Shown piece by piece: positions 22,760 to 34,300 of a stretch of 64,000 bases of DNA (position 1 is its first letter; each line of letters starts with the position of its first letter). Below the pieces are notes generated by a model. That model was not told where the DNA came from. It ran no database searches and saw only the letters and a program-made list of their open reading frames with translations. Made by a program: the position numbers and the translations under genes. This DNA is from Echria macrotheca (Eukaryota > Ascomycota > Sordariomycetes > Sordariales > Schizotheciaceae), in assembly GCA_030411725.1 (NCBI GenBank), contig MU839845.1:434001-498000 (forward strand), in the 5' to 3' direction.

Positions 22760-25386
22760 TCAGCGCCGAGTCGGATCAACCCAACGAGTAGTCGACAGCG
22801 TGTCAGCCGAATGAAATCCCGAGTCCTCATCGTAAAAACTCCGTCGCCGCAGATTCGCATCGGGCCAGTCAGGATCAGTAGTCCTAGTCGACGGAACCAC
22901 ATCAGCCGGCTCAAAATTTGAGTCCGTATCATACCACGAGCGTCGTTGAGCATACGGATCGGCCCAAACGACATTCGACCGCACGTCGAGCGACTCAAAG
23001 TTCGAATCCATATCGTGCCATCCCTTGTCATTCTTCTCCTCCCGCGGCGGCTGCCGAGAAACGCTTGCTTTGCGCACCGCCCAGTTGACAGCGCGGGCAA
23101 ACAAACCGTCGCCCCCGGTATGACGACCGTTCCCAAAATGAGGTGGAACCTTGGAGGTCCATTCGTTGATGACCGTAGAACCGACAGGATTCACCCACTT
23201 CACCGCGTCGCGCGAGATATCGCTCCAGCCCTGAGGAGACCCTCGACGCCGGGGAGCCGTGGGGTCCGGCCAGATGTCAACGCCCACGTTACCCTCCAGA
23301 GACGAGGGGCAGACAGAAGACGGCTCCTGCGGCCAGTTGCCCCAGGCCCCAGGTAGCTTTTTGGTCGGGTCGGGCCAGATGTCGTCCGCCGGGACCGAAT
23401 CATTGACCCCAATCAATGCTACCAAAAACAGTTAGCCTCTCAATTCCCTTGACGCAATGTGTTTCCAAGAAGTTCCTACTTGGGTATGGCAGCGTCTTCC
23501 TGCCACCCTTGCCCGCCTTGCTCACCTTCATTGTCACCGCCGCCCCAGCCTCCCCCAGTGATCGGCTCAATCGGCGGCGCGGCATCGCCGCTCTTGCTTC
23601 CAGAGTCGCCAGTGTTGGCGTCCTTGGTCTGATCGCCATCACCCGAGCCGGTGTTGGCTGTGTCTCCCGTAGTATCTTTGTTGTCCTTGGTATCGTTGTT
23701 GGCGCCATTACTGTTGCCACCCGCATTGGAGGTGCTGTCGGGAACAACGGCAGAGCTGCCGTTCCCTTTCTGGGACGCCTTCTCGCTACTTCCACCTCGA
23801 ACGCTATTGCCCCCCTTGACACTTCCACGCTGACTTCCAGAGGCATTGCCGTTCTGTTGACCAACAGGCTTCCAGCTTTTATCACTTCCGTTCACAGATC
23901 CGCTCTTGGAGCCCTTGTCCCCAGACGTCTTGCGGCCGCTCTCGGAAGCAGCACTAGGTTTCGCAGTCGTCTCGGATTTCTTCTCCTCACCTCTTTCAGA
24001 AGGGGTTCTGGATCTTGAGGATTTCTCCTTCCTTTCTTCTTCTCTCTGCGGTTTGATGCCTTGCTTTGCCAAGATATAAAGAAGGTAATCCTCGGGAAGG
24101 GCTGCAGAAAACGGCGTGTAAAATGCGACGGGCTGGTGGTAAACGTCCCGAGCCGGGATTGGAGGCGGATAACGGGCGTGGTCTGGGTCCTGGCACAACG
24201 GTTGGGAGGCTTCACGCTGGACTGGCTGCGGCGTCGTTTGAGGCTGGGCGGCAACAGCAGGTGGGGGCTGCGCGACGATGACAGGCGTGGGCTGGACAGC
24301 GACAACAGGGGCGGGTGCTTGAGTCTGGGTCTGCGCAAAAGTGTCCTTAGCAGCGGAGCTCTTTTCCTGTGACTTCGGCTCGGGCTGTACCTCAACGTTG
24401 GGATAAACCGACTTGAAATGGGTGCCCCAGTTTGGTCCGTGGTAGACACGGCATACGTCGTTGTGGACATCGATATAAGCATTCGGATGAGGGTCGCGGG
24501 AAGGGTTTTCGTAGACGTGCTCCATGTCCACCGTCTTTTGATGGCGCGGTAAGATGAGATGCGCGTCCGTCTTGTCCAGGGGGTGCAGTTCAGCGCTGGT
24601 CTGGGGCAACTCTGAAGGTGAGACAACTCGGACGAGACGCTGCGGCAGCGTGGTCTTATCGTTGGTCTCGTCCTTTTGGTTTTCCTTGTTGTTACCCTTC
24701 TTAAAGGCTCCCTTCTTTTGGTTGGCTTCGTTGTTGTTCCCCCCTTTCTTGATGTCTTGGCCCCCCTTGTCTTGTCCACCCTTGTCCTTTGACGTCTCTG
24801 AGACAGCAGGCTTGCCGTCTGCCGCCTTGTTCTTGATTTCCGGCGTCTTGTTCTTATTGTCCGGTGTCTTGCTGTCGGAGATGCCATCATGTCTCGCCTT
24901 TCCAGGGGGTTCCATGCCGTACTGCTTGAGATACAGCCTACCCGTGACGCAGCTTGCGCAGGTACAGGCGGGATGGGCCGTAACCATCAGAATCGAAGCC
25001 ATCCCTGGAAATGGTTGGGTAATATCGGGGACTGCGTGCATGACGGCCGGGTTTGCCGGGGTCTTGGATTGATCTTCAGCGGCGGTGGGCCCTGGTGCTG
25101 CGGCGGGAGCTTCTGTCGTTTGGGGAGCCGCAGCAGCCTGAGCTGGCTCTTGCGATTTCGAACCACCTGCTGCACTTGCCTTGCTGACGCGACTGGAAGG
25201 TCGTTTTGCGCTGCCGTGACGGGGATAGCGGATGACTGTGTAATCCATCTCGGCAACGTCATCGGTAAAGACCTGGGCTTCCATGGTCTCTGACTTCAGC
25301 TGGGCCACCTTCTTGTGAGTCTTCTTCTTTGGCGCACTTTTGTATCCAGCCATCCACTCCAGGAGGCTGACCTCCTTGGGAGCCAT
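22760..25386 (-). CDS. Unknown protein with low-complexity core and C-terminal 30-aa repeats (839 aa)
   Basis: Exons 25386-23526 and 23418-22760 give 839 aa. The donor GTGAGC at 23525 is chosen because it is the only nearby donor that keeps the second exon open; the downstream GTAGGA leads to a stop. The N terminus is basic (MAPKEVSLLEWMAGYKSAPK) and is followed by a Cys cluster in HPACTCASC. The middle is rich in Lys, Asn, Gly, Ser and Pro and probably disordered; one ordered island reads CRVYHGPNWGTHFKSVYP. The C terminus has two IWPDPT motifs (about 634 and 669) and three imperfect repeats starting near residues 754, 782 and 815 around D-x-D-S-(N/G)-F. No known domain is recognised and no function is proposed. 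It is tandem with the CoA kinase gene upstream. Confidence 0.72.
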
Positions 25387-25848
25387 GATGACGGGTGATG
25401 GTGGTTGTATCAACGAGAGGGAAGAGGTTCAGACGCGGTGGTCCAATGACGAAGGGAGAGAGGGGAAAACTGCGCGACGGGGGAGATCTGGTGGAAGAGG
25501 ACTCTCTACCAGAGCGAAGGGAAGTAGACGGGAAGAAAAAGAAGGAAAGGAGACGCGCTCAATTTCAAGAGCGCAAATGTATCGACTACCTCTGATCAGA
25601 GGGCCAACGTGGTGGTTGATGAGAACCTTTCTTCTGCAGACCGTGATTGCGCTGATCCAGAGTAGAAAGGTGAAAGGTGTGGTTTGATTACTGGAGGAAA
25701 GGCAAAAGAGCTAAAAGAGGGTAGGTGTGCGGAGAAAGGTTGTTGTTGTTGCTGTGGAGGAAGGAGCACTCTGGTGAAAAAATCTGTACTTGCCCATTAT
25801 GTCCTTGCCCTATGATGTCGTCCGAAAAAATACCACAAAAAATACACA
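25387..25848. promoter_or_regulatory. Promoter of the 839-aa repeat protein
   Basis: This 462-bp purine-rich spacer (on the plus strand) lies between the stop of the CoA kinase gene and the ATG of the repeat protein, both on the minus strand. It should contain the promoter and leader of the latter. No further gene seen. Confidence 0.4.
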
Positions 25849-26673
25849 TCAAAGCTTTGCCCTATCCTTTTGCACCTGCTCCTCCCACGCGCGATTCACT
25901 CTCCCATTCTTCCAATATTCCCACGCAGCAACGGCCACAGCCGCCGGCGGACACGCCCACAACACCCACCCCCACCACCTAGGACTAGCCTTCTCAACTG
26001 CATCCATGGCCCTCCTCAACTCTCCCACCAACTCCTCCTTGCCATCATCATTCCAAACCACAATCCCCCTCCCCGGCCCCCTCGCCTCGCACCGCCTCGC
26101 CTTATCCCGAACATCCCCCTGACTACGCACCCGATTCTCTGCATCCTCCGCGCTGAGATGGGGATCCCTCGCCCTCAGCCGCCTCATCTGAACCTCCGGA
26201 TCCCTAACCGCAACGACCATAACCGTCCCGCAGAACCGATCCAACCGACTCTCAAACAGCAGCGGCACGTCCAACACAACCGCCCGATAACCCTTCAAAT
26301 ACGCCCGCACAATCCCCCAGAACATCTCGCGCCGCACAGCCGGATGCACGATCCCGTTGAGCACAGCGCGGTCCTTCTTGCGCTCGGGGTCGTCGCCGAA
26401 GACGCGCCGCCCCAGCGCCGGCCGGTTCAGCGGCCTACCCTTGCCCGTCGGTCCCGCCTCGGGCATGTCCGGGCCGGGAGGGACCAGGAGATCCGGGGTC
26501 GACGGGCCAAAGTGGGAGACGATGGCGCGGTAGCCCGGGGTGCCTGGCTCGACGACCTTGCGGGCGAGTAGGTCGGCATCGACGATGGGGAGGTTGTACG
26601 GGGGTGATGATAGCAGCGACGACACGGTGGATTTGCCCGTGGCGATGGACCCGGTGAGCCCGATGATGAGCAT
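25849..26673 (-). CDS. cab5: Dephospho-CoA kinase
   Basis: One exon, 274 aa. The P-loop GSIATGKST (residues 8-16), VDADLLARKV, and the CoA-kinase blocks RRVFGDDPERKKDRAVLNGIV and VVLDVPLLFES identify the CoaE family. The enzyme phosphorylates the 3'-hydroxyl of dephospho-CoA with ATP, the last step of coenzyme A synthesis. Compared with bacterial CoaE it has a Pro/Gly-rich insertion (near PPGPDMPEAGPTGKG) and a C-terminal hydrophobic segment (WWGWVLWACPPAAVAVAAW) followed by a basic tail. The latter is known from fungal Cab5 and probably anchors the protein to the ER or outer mitochondrial membrane. The start MLIIGLTGSI is fixed by the P-loop position. Confidence 0.93.
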   Translation of the reverse strand: MLIIGLTGSIATGKSTVSSLLSSPPYNLPIVDADLLARKVVEPGTPGYRAIVSHFGPSTPDLLVPPGPDMPEAGPTGKGRPLNRPALGRRVFGDDPERKKDRAVLNGIVHPAVRREMFWGIVRAYLKGYRAVVLDVPLLFESRLDRFCGTVMVVAVRDPEVQMRRLRARDPHLSAEDAENRVRSQGDVRDKARRCEARGPGRGIVVWNDDGKEELVGELRRAMDAVEKASPRWWGWVLWACPPAAVAVAAWEYWKNGRVNRAWEEQVQKDRAKL

Positions 26674-27430
26674 TTTGTTGGTTATTTCTGTAGGTCCAAG
26701 TAGAGAATATGATGTTTAGGGCTATGCGATAGAAGAGTTAAAGTTCACTTTGGATGTCAGTGGTCTGATGGACGTCGGTGGTGGACCGCGGGGTGCGTTT
26801 ACCCGCGTCCAGGGCTCCCTGTCAGAGCTGGTTCGGCTAACTAACGGGATGACGGCATTTCCAGGCGTCAACCTGTTAGCGCACGGACCTTCACTGGGCA
26901 GCTTCTGCATGTGACGGCAAGCTTCAGAGACATGTGGGGCTGGTTCAAGCTTGGCTTCCAGAAGCCTTGTGCATTCAGCCGCAAGACAACCCGGACAACC
27001 TCACGGAATATCTCTGTTGACATCCCTTTTCCATGACTTAAAGTCCACGTTTCAACAATCAAGGTGCAGAGATGTAGATATCAAAGGCATGGCATTGAAA
27101 GTGTATTGTGAACCCTTCTAACTCCCAAACTACACTCGCCATCCCTTTCAATCCCATTCCAAAACCATGCGCACGCCTTTACCCCTGTCGAGATTCCGAA
27201 AGTTCTTCAAGACCTCCCAAGTGGCCAAAGTTGGCGGTTGCGATTCCAATATCGGCGACCGTGCTTCCATCCTCGGCGATGAGCAGCAGATGCTACTGTA
27301 AGCTTGACGGGCGCTTTAGACCCCAAGCAGTTCGCGAGGTTTGTCTATATGCCCATGACGAAGCAAACATTAGTGTGAGCCAAAGACACCAGTATCGACA
27401 AGACGTACCGAGGACTTGGAAATCAAAACT
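26674..27430. other. Spacer between unknown gene and CoA kinase
   Basis: About 0.76 kb holding the CoA kinase promoter and the 3' end of the 330-aa unknown gene. The open frame at 27108-27434 on the plus strand has no coding features. Confidence 0.4.
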
Positions 27431-28544
27431 CTAGGCCTTCTTGACGGCATAAAAGGTACCGTCAGGCATGATGTACCAGATGCAGCCCATTTGATCGATT
27501 GTACGGCGGTTGCGCAGTGTGTACTCGTTGTTGGGCTCACGGCACCAATACAGGCGATTCGGGTTGTCATCGGCCGGTTTAAAATCCTGCGGTTCATACA
27601 CACCGTTGGCACGCGCGAACTCCACCTGAGCGCGAACACGATCACTGTTGCTCTGGGCAGCCGCAAAGGGGGCAAACGTGGTCGCGGAGGAAGCATTACC
27701 TGCAACCACCTGCGGGACCGCCGCCGTGGTGGGCTGCTGCTGCACATAAACAATTCTTGTCGGCGGGTTCTCAACCGGCTGCTGGATGACAATCGGGACC
27801 GTGTTGTGGGGGGCTTGCTGGATGGGAATCGGCGTACCCCCAACCTACAATTCAGGTTAGTTGTGCCCAAAGATAACAAAACCCCAATGAAAGAATCATG
27901 TCAAATGAGCCGATCGCTTGATCACTCTTCTGCATCAGATCCCGTTCTTGTATTTCTTCACTGACCACGTAGCTGACGCCGGGGCCGTGATATGAGTAGA
28001 CAGGGTGGCTCACTGAATGGACAGTCGGAGCCACAGGGTACTGGTACGTGGTCGCGGTGGGCTGAGCATATGTAATCGGCTGAGAAACCGGGGCCGGAAT
28101 GGACTGAGCAGCGCCGAACGATGTGTTGGCAGCCGGAGTTGTGAGAGTGCGAGGCAGAGGTGCGCCTGGGATGACAGTCGCTGGAGCAGGAATGTAGCCC
28201 GACGCGACCGGGAAGACACCAGTTGTGCCACTCGACGAGACGTAAACCGGCGCAGGGGCAGCCGCCGAGGTCGCCGCCGGGCGCTGGTTGTTGGAATTGT
28301 GGGCAGCCATGGTGCCAAATTGAACGGGTTGTGTATAGAGGTCGGGGATGGAGTAACACCAGACTGGCTGCGCGGGTTGTTGAGGAAAGATCAAGGGGAT
28401 CTGTGTGGTGGAAATGTCCGAAAGAGCTTCCTCGAAAGTGGCCCAAGAATAGAAAGGTGCAACAGCAGAGGAAGTTTGCTCCTGCCCGATGGGTGCTTGT
28501 TGGGAAAATCCTGGCAGAGCGTGTTCGACCGGGGCATCAGACAT
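27431..28544 (-). CDS. Unknown fungal protein, 330 aa, with conserved C-terminal module
   Basis: Exons 28544-27966 and 27844-27431 give 330 aa, joined in phase 0 (donor GTCAGT, intron 121 nt). The start MSDAPVEHALPGFSQQ is chosen because an upstream in-frame ATG (28634) gives an extension unlike the rest. The first 250 residues are rich in Ala, Pro, Gln, Thr and Val and probably disordered. The last 80 residues form a compact segment: SDRVRAQVEFARANGVYEP, then RLYWCREPNNEYTLRNR, then GCIWYIMPDGTFYAV. The YWCRE..YTLR pattern recalls uncharacterised ascomycete proteins, where such Trp/Tyr-rich modules sit at the C terminus. No known enzyme or binding motif is visible. Function unknown; the second exon is the stronger evidence for a gene. 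Confidence 0.7.
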
Positions 28545-30015
28545 CTTAAGGCAACCAGCCAGACGGTAACGAACCAGCTGATCTGTGGAGCAAAGTATGT
28601 CGAAAGGAGACGTCGTCCTGGGGAAGTCGCACATACACGGTTTGCGGCAGCCCCGGGGTTCTTTCCGAGAGACGATGTAGCAGGAACTCAGGCAGACCAG
28701 TATATAAAATCCGCGGCCAGTGAAGCAAACTCAGAATGATGGGATGATCGCCGTATGAAACGGGAAATTGAGAGGCTTCTGGTGATTTAAACAAAGGAGA
28801 ATGCTATTTACCATCTGGTGTAGTGCCCAATTCTGGCCGTTCCAAATATACTGGAAAACCAGCTTGTCCTGAATCGATCGTCTCGCGCGCCCACGGTGAG
28901 TAGAGGTATGGACCCGCCGTGTCATGGGCTCCGGCTCTCGCTCGTAATCGTTATCGGCGAATGGGAAGCACATCGTTCTAATTGCCGTGCTTCTTTGCGG
29001 GAGGACAGGGAGCTTGGAAATCGGGTTCAGGATAAGTGGGACGGCGAAGTTGAAGCCAGGAAGGATCAAGACGCAGCTCTTTCCGCTGTGGTGAGAGCAA
29101 GCATGACAGATACAACAAATTTTCGCTTTTATCCTTGAAATAAGCATCTGATCCCATCGCCGGTCCTGCTTATCTGAAGGTCGCTGCAGAATCCGGTTGG
29201 TGTTCGTGATCTTGTTTGCTTGAGCCGTCTAATGGAGCTACGTGTGTCTTGCCATCCCATCTGTACCACACCCGGTGACCCAAACCTCCACCATGGCCAT
29301 TGGGGATATACAAAGTCTCCCTCTCCCGCCGTGAGACGGTCGACTCAGACCGATAACCCCCGGCAAGACGTGACCTCACTGACGTGACGATCAGTCGCGT
29401 GGTCATGAGGCTTATCACCGCAGCGCATCCCCAAAGAGTAGTGTAATGTGCCATCCCAACGGGAGAAGCTAAATCCCGATGGCTTCCGGGTTGCCTTTAA
29501 ACCCATCCGCCATGGGTGGACAAAGTCTCGCCCAGCCTCAGTGTGTGTCATGGTACGACGGTGGTGTCCAAAAAGACTGTGTCCAAGTCACCCAAGCTCC
29601 TCGCCGAAGTGTATCCTCCGCATACGAGAGAAGTAGAATCTTGATTATACACAAGGAACGAACTTGAAGCCTCTAATCGTGTCCATCCCACTTAGCCACC
29701 GCGGGTAGCCCCCAAGCTGGCGGCTTCTACACATAAAAAGACAGCCAACGCCGAGATGGAGACAGAAGCCAACCACATGCCCGTGTGCCCTCAAGCCGGG
29801 GCCCTCTATGACCGTGAGCCGCTATTATACATACAATTTCATGGGAGGAGAGAGACCCTGCGCTATGCAACCAACCGCCAAACTAAACCCTTCGTACAAG
29901 TCCGCCCCCGTCCATCTGCGGATCGCGAAACCCTCCTGTTTATTAACGCATAGAATAGCTAACAGGAGGAGTTGTATGATTTATATGCGCTGAGAATTCA
30001 ATATCTCGCATCGAC
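28545..30015. other. 1.5-kb spacer with possible decayed coding modules
   Basis: No intact gene. On the minus strand two overlapping short frames (29551-29345 and 29454-29170) contain similar strings ending in RWDG, and a third related piece (RRWTG) lies near 29900. They may be relics of a repeat-containing gene. The left part holds the promoter of the 330-aa protein gene. Confidence 0.3.
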
Positions 30016-30771
30016 TCAAGGAGTCGCATGGGCGTGAGCCTCCGGAATGGGGAAGAAGGTCCGTCGCACGACCTAAAAGTTGTTAGCGAAGACCAGAAGT
30101 ACGACAAAGGGGCAGCTTACCGCCCAAACACCCGCTACCGACGCCACAATAGCTCCCGAAATCATCATCGGCCGCAGTCCACGGGTGCTCTTGAAGAGCA
30201 TACCGCTCAGTGCGCCAGCCGCGACCGTGTTGGCAGCATCGTGCTTCCCCCGCAGGTACCCGATATACGAGTTGATGCAGTTATAGGTAATCGCAACTAC
30301 ACCGGCCGAGTTGCCGAGGAAAGGCCCTCTCCGGGTGACAGCGTTGAGGACCGAGTTCAGCTGCAGTTTGGGCGGCTGACCCTGGGACCTCCTCAATCCC
30401 TCTTGTAGACCCCAAGCACCGCCCAGGGTGAGACCCGCCAGGTAGGTAACACCCGTTCCGTAACAGAGATCGTCCGTAAAGCCTCGTGACGGGAGCACGG
30501 ATTGCGAGCCGGGCAGATCCGAGAGGGTGGAATCTTCGAGCGAGATGTAATCTAATGTCTCCTTGTTCAGCCCGGCGAGGGGGTGTAATTCTGTCGGGTC
30601 GGCATAGGATGAGACGCCCAGGAAGGCATCTACGCCTTGGGCAGAAGCAGGGTCGAAGGGAGTGGGCTGTGAGGAGGAGGCGGTTGTGGTGGGCGCATTC
30701 GGCGAGTTGGAGTGCTGTTGCTGCGATTGCGACGAGGACTTGCGTCCCATCAGCGTGTCGAAGATGGTCAT
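30016..30771 (-). CDS. tim23: Tim23, channel subunit of the mitochondrial inner-membrane translocase
   Basis: Exons 30771-30121 and 30072-30016 give 235 aa. The N-terminal half is a hydrophilic intermembrane-space domain rich in Ser/Gln with the motif ADPTELHPLAGLNKETLDYI. The C-terminal half has four predicted membrane helices with the Tim17/Tim23 glycine pattern: YLAGLTLGGAWGLQEGLR, then GNSAGVVAITYNCINS, then AAGALSGMLFKSTRG and ISGAIVASVAGVWA. It forms the presequence channel with Tim17 and Tim50. The last intron (48 nt) removes an in-frame stop and adds the tail VVRRTFFPIPEAHAHATP. It is divergent from the THADA-type gene, with 627 bp between starts. Confidence 0.95.
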
Positions 30772-31398
30772 TTTGAGGTTGGAAAGACGATGCTACCAGC
30801 TCAAGATCCGCACGCGTGGAAAGCTAATGCAAAGCTGTGCTGGCGGGTCGCTTTGCAGTGCGGTGTTGAGAGTTGATGGGGATGAAGTTGGAATCGGCAC
30901 GTTCACGCTTCCCCAATCCCAGCATCAAAAAAATTTACGACCGCGCTCACATGGTCCGTGCGGTTGAGCTTGTAAGTCAATGGACCGGCAAGAGCTGTCG
31001 TCTCCCCCAAAAAGGTACACCAAGGCTTGAAAAATACCATTAGATTAAAGCACATTTGTTCCTACAATACTCCGTTTAGATCAAGGAATAGTTTTTTATT
31101 TATGAATAGAGTCCCAAGTTCAGGAAGGAAATTGACTTCGATGTTGGGTACTCGGCTGCGCTAGTCCGGATTAGCTCACGGTGAACAAAAGGTGAAGGAG
31201 CTGCCCAAAATTTCGCCTGTGCACAATGGTACTTGCCGTGTTGAGTCAAACTGAATCTGCAGCGAACAGCTCATTCGTGCCCCCAGAAAGTTTTTGAGCC
31301 ACGCCCTGTGAGAAGGAAATTGCTTTACAGAATCAAGTCAAACCTCGACTTCCTTTATTTGTCACCCTAACGCTTCCCGCCGACCCTGTCTTCCAGGA
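30772..31398. promoter_or_regulatory. Divergent promoter between tim23 and the THADA-type gene
   Basis: The 627-bp spacer separates two oppositely oriented start codons and must contain both promoters. It is A/T-richer than the flanking genes. No coding frame is supported. Confidence 0.45.
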
Positions 31399-34300
31399 AT
31401 GGCAACAACCCCTGAAAGCCCAGAAACTCAACATGGGTTGCTCTCTGGTATGGGCCCAGATGACTGGACAAATGCGAACACCATTACAAAGTGGCTTCTG
31501 AATCAGCCTCACGACTCCCGGCCTGGGTAAGATCACACAAAGGGGAGAAGAGAAATCCAAACTAAACTATATAGGTCTGCCCAAGCAATTTTTGACAATC
31601 TCCTCCAAGATGCTTCTCAGTCTCGCCAATACCATAACAGCGGCCAGGCTTGCGTGAAGCTCTGCAGCTTCGTCCAACAATGTGCAAAGTCAAGCGACCA
31701 AGCACTGAAGCAATGGGCATATGCCGAAGATCTGACGCTCAGGTTGTTCCACTTCTACCTCGAGTGGTACGAACACGACCCTCACCGGGCCCTACGGATG
31801 GTACTAGATATCCTAGTGTCTTGCTTGACGCAGAGCCCCTGCCATGAAACTCGGGTTGCGGTTAAAGACCATGTTCTTGAGACACTGGTGTTGGTCGTCT
31901 CCCGGAAATATCCCAAGCTGGTGATCAAGGCAGGCTTGCAATGCCTCGACCATCTCTTCACCAAGCAAGCTATCCGTATGGAGGATCTTGTCTGCAAATA
32001 CAGACAAACAGAACCGGAATTGGCTAACTCAGATGACCACGTACTCTGGAGATCTCTTGTCCTTCACCTCTTCTCTTGGATGGAGCTTTCCTATGTCAGC
32101 TCTTTGGCTGGCAAAGCCATCATCCATATCTTTCGGAGCCTGCTGCGCCAAGCTTCCAGTGACCCCCCTCTGAACTCAGCAGAAGGTGTCATTGATATGT
32201 GGTTAGGATGGCTTAGGGATGCCCTGGATCGCAACCCGGAGATCTTGGAAGACGTCAAAAACTACGGATTGGTTCCTCTGTTCAAGACGGACAGGACGTC
32301 GGCTTTGATCATCCTCAGAAAATTCAACAGCTCGGATTCTTTGGACTCACAGAAGCAAAAACTGACGGATTTGGCGTTCATGCTCCAACTAGCTACCCTT
32401 GATCTCGGTAAGAGGTTTGGACTGGTTGAAGAACCGAGTAAGTCTTCCTGTTTCTACGGGAATATCTCTAATCGATTAGTAGGTAGCAGTGTGGATGATG
32501 CTCAATCCGCCTCACTCATCATACTTCAAGAGAGTCTTCTCGATGGCTTTCTTTCGCACCCATCCATGTCTGTTCGGTGCAGTGCTTTATCGCTCCTCGT
32601 GTCTTCACAAGCTACCACGAAACCATTTTCAGAAACGGCATTCGCTCTGCTTCGGAGACACTTGGGCTCGTTCCATATGGATTACGACGCCAAATTCCGC
32701 AACGAGATGCTTGGCCTGACAAAGAACTTTATCAGAAGGGTAAAGGGTATTGTCACTGTGGCGAAACGAAGCATCGCGGCTCAGGCTAGTCGCAGTGGGC
32801 AACAACCGACGGCGGATTCGGGCCGGCCAGTAGCGAAGAGAAAACCAGGCCCCGAGGATACACAGAATTATGACCAAGAAGCGTCCGAGATCCTCAGTCG
32901 CCACGAGGGTTTCTTGAAGTGGTACATGGACTTTTTGAAGGGGGAACTTCTTCCGACCGCCTCCTACCAGCGTCACATTACAGCCATCAAGGCTACGCTC
33001 TTGGCCCTTAAAATAGGGAAGCATGCAGGGGCGCCTGATGAACTGGATATGGATATTATGGATATCATATCGTCTGATCCAGCTTGGACACGTCTTGTTT
33101 TGGACCTACTTCTCGACCCATTTGACGATGTTCGGGATGGCGCTTCCGCAATTTTATCACTATTTCCCAGGGAAATTGTGGAGGCTAAGTTGGATCGGGA
33201 ACTCGGCTTCAATAGCCTTCTCGATGCCCTCCTGGAGTTCAACAACAAGGCCAAATCGCTTGCTGATAGGACTGGCCGGGCGGATCACGGGGACGGCGCT
33301 GCTCGTTCTCAGGGTCTGATGTGTCGCTGGCTCGGTGACCAGACGGCTAGAATCGATCTTGTCTTTGGCATATTGCAAATCTTGGAGGTCAAGATCCCGA
33401 GAGCCGAAGCAGATTTGGGTCACGCGGCTATCGAAAATCCTGTACATGGAGATTTCGCCTCTTTAAGGTACGTTGTGGTGACTGTCAATTTTTGCTCGGG
33501 AGCGGCTGGACATGTGTTTCGGCTGCTTGCCAAATTCTCTCCTATTCTGAACACCCATACACCGGGTTCATTTCTCCCCTATTTTTTTCTTTTGCTGACA
33601 GGTGACGGGCAGCTATGTATGGCAAGTTTTGGCTACCGAAATCTACGGCGAGAAACAGCTCGAGAAAATACATCAGATCTATACGCGAGTTTCTGATTGC
33701 TCAAAACGTATATGGGCTGCGGTGAGACATGTCCTCTGCGATGATTCTCCCGAGGGTCACCTGCCGGAAGAGATGGAGGAGATCGAGGGGCTAGACACCA
33801 AAGATCTTTTGAGCTATAGCTTCCGGGCTGTTCATGAGTCCAGGTGAGTTTGTCTTTCAGGGGTATAGATATCCGTCACACTTACAGATCTGCGCAGCAA
33901 TCTCATGCGACTGATGATCGGCACGCTTCGCCTCGAGCCCGCCCCAGGAGTGCCTTTCCCTCCGCTTGACATATTCAAAGATATCGGCTTCTTGACCTTT
34001 GAGCAGCTTGCTACGCTGAGGCACCGGGGTGCCTTTTCAACTGTTTCTCTGACCTTTACAACCTGCTGCCAGCTCACACAGCGGCTGGAGCGCACCTATG
34101 TCAGCACCGCCGGCTCAGATAACCTGCTGCGGGAATGGTACCAGGTAAGTCCCTTCCCAACTAGCTTCGTAGCGAGGGTGCTGATATCTGATTTCCAGGG
34201 GGCTCTTCAATGCATCGAAACCCAGGCTTCCACAACGCGCCGCTCGGCCGGCATCCCATCCCTTATCGCTGGAATCCTATCAGCAAACTCCCAGTCGCCA

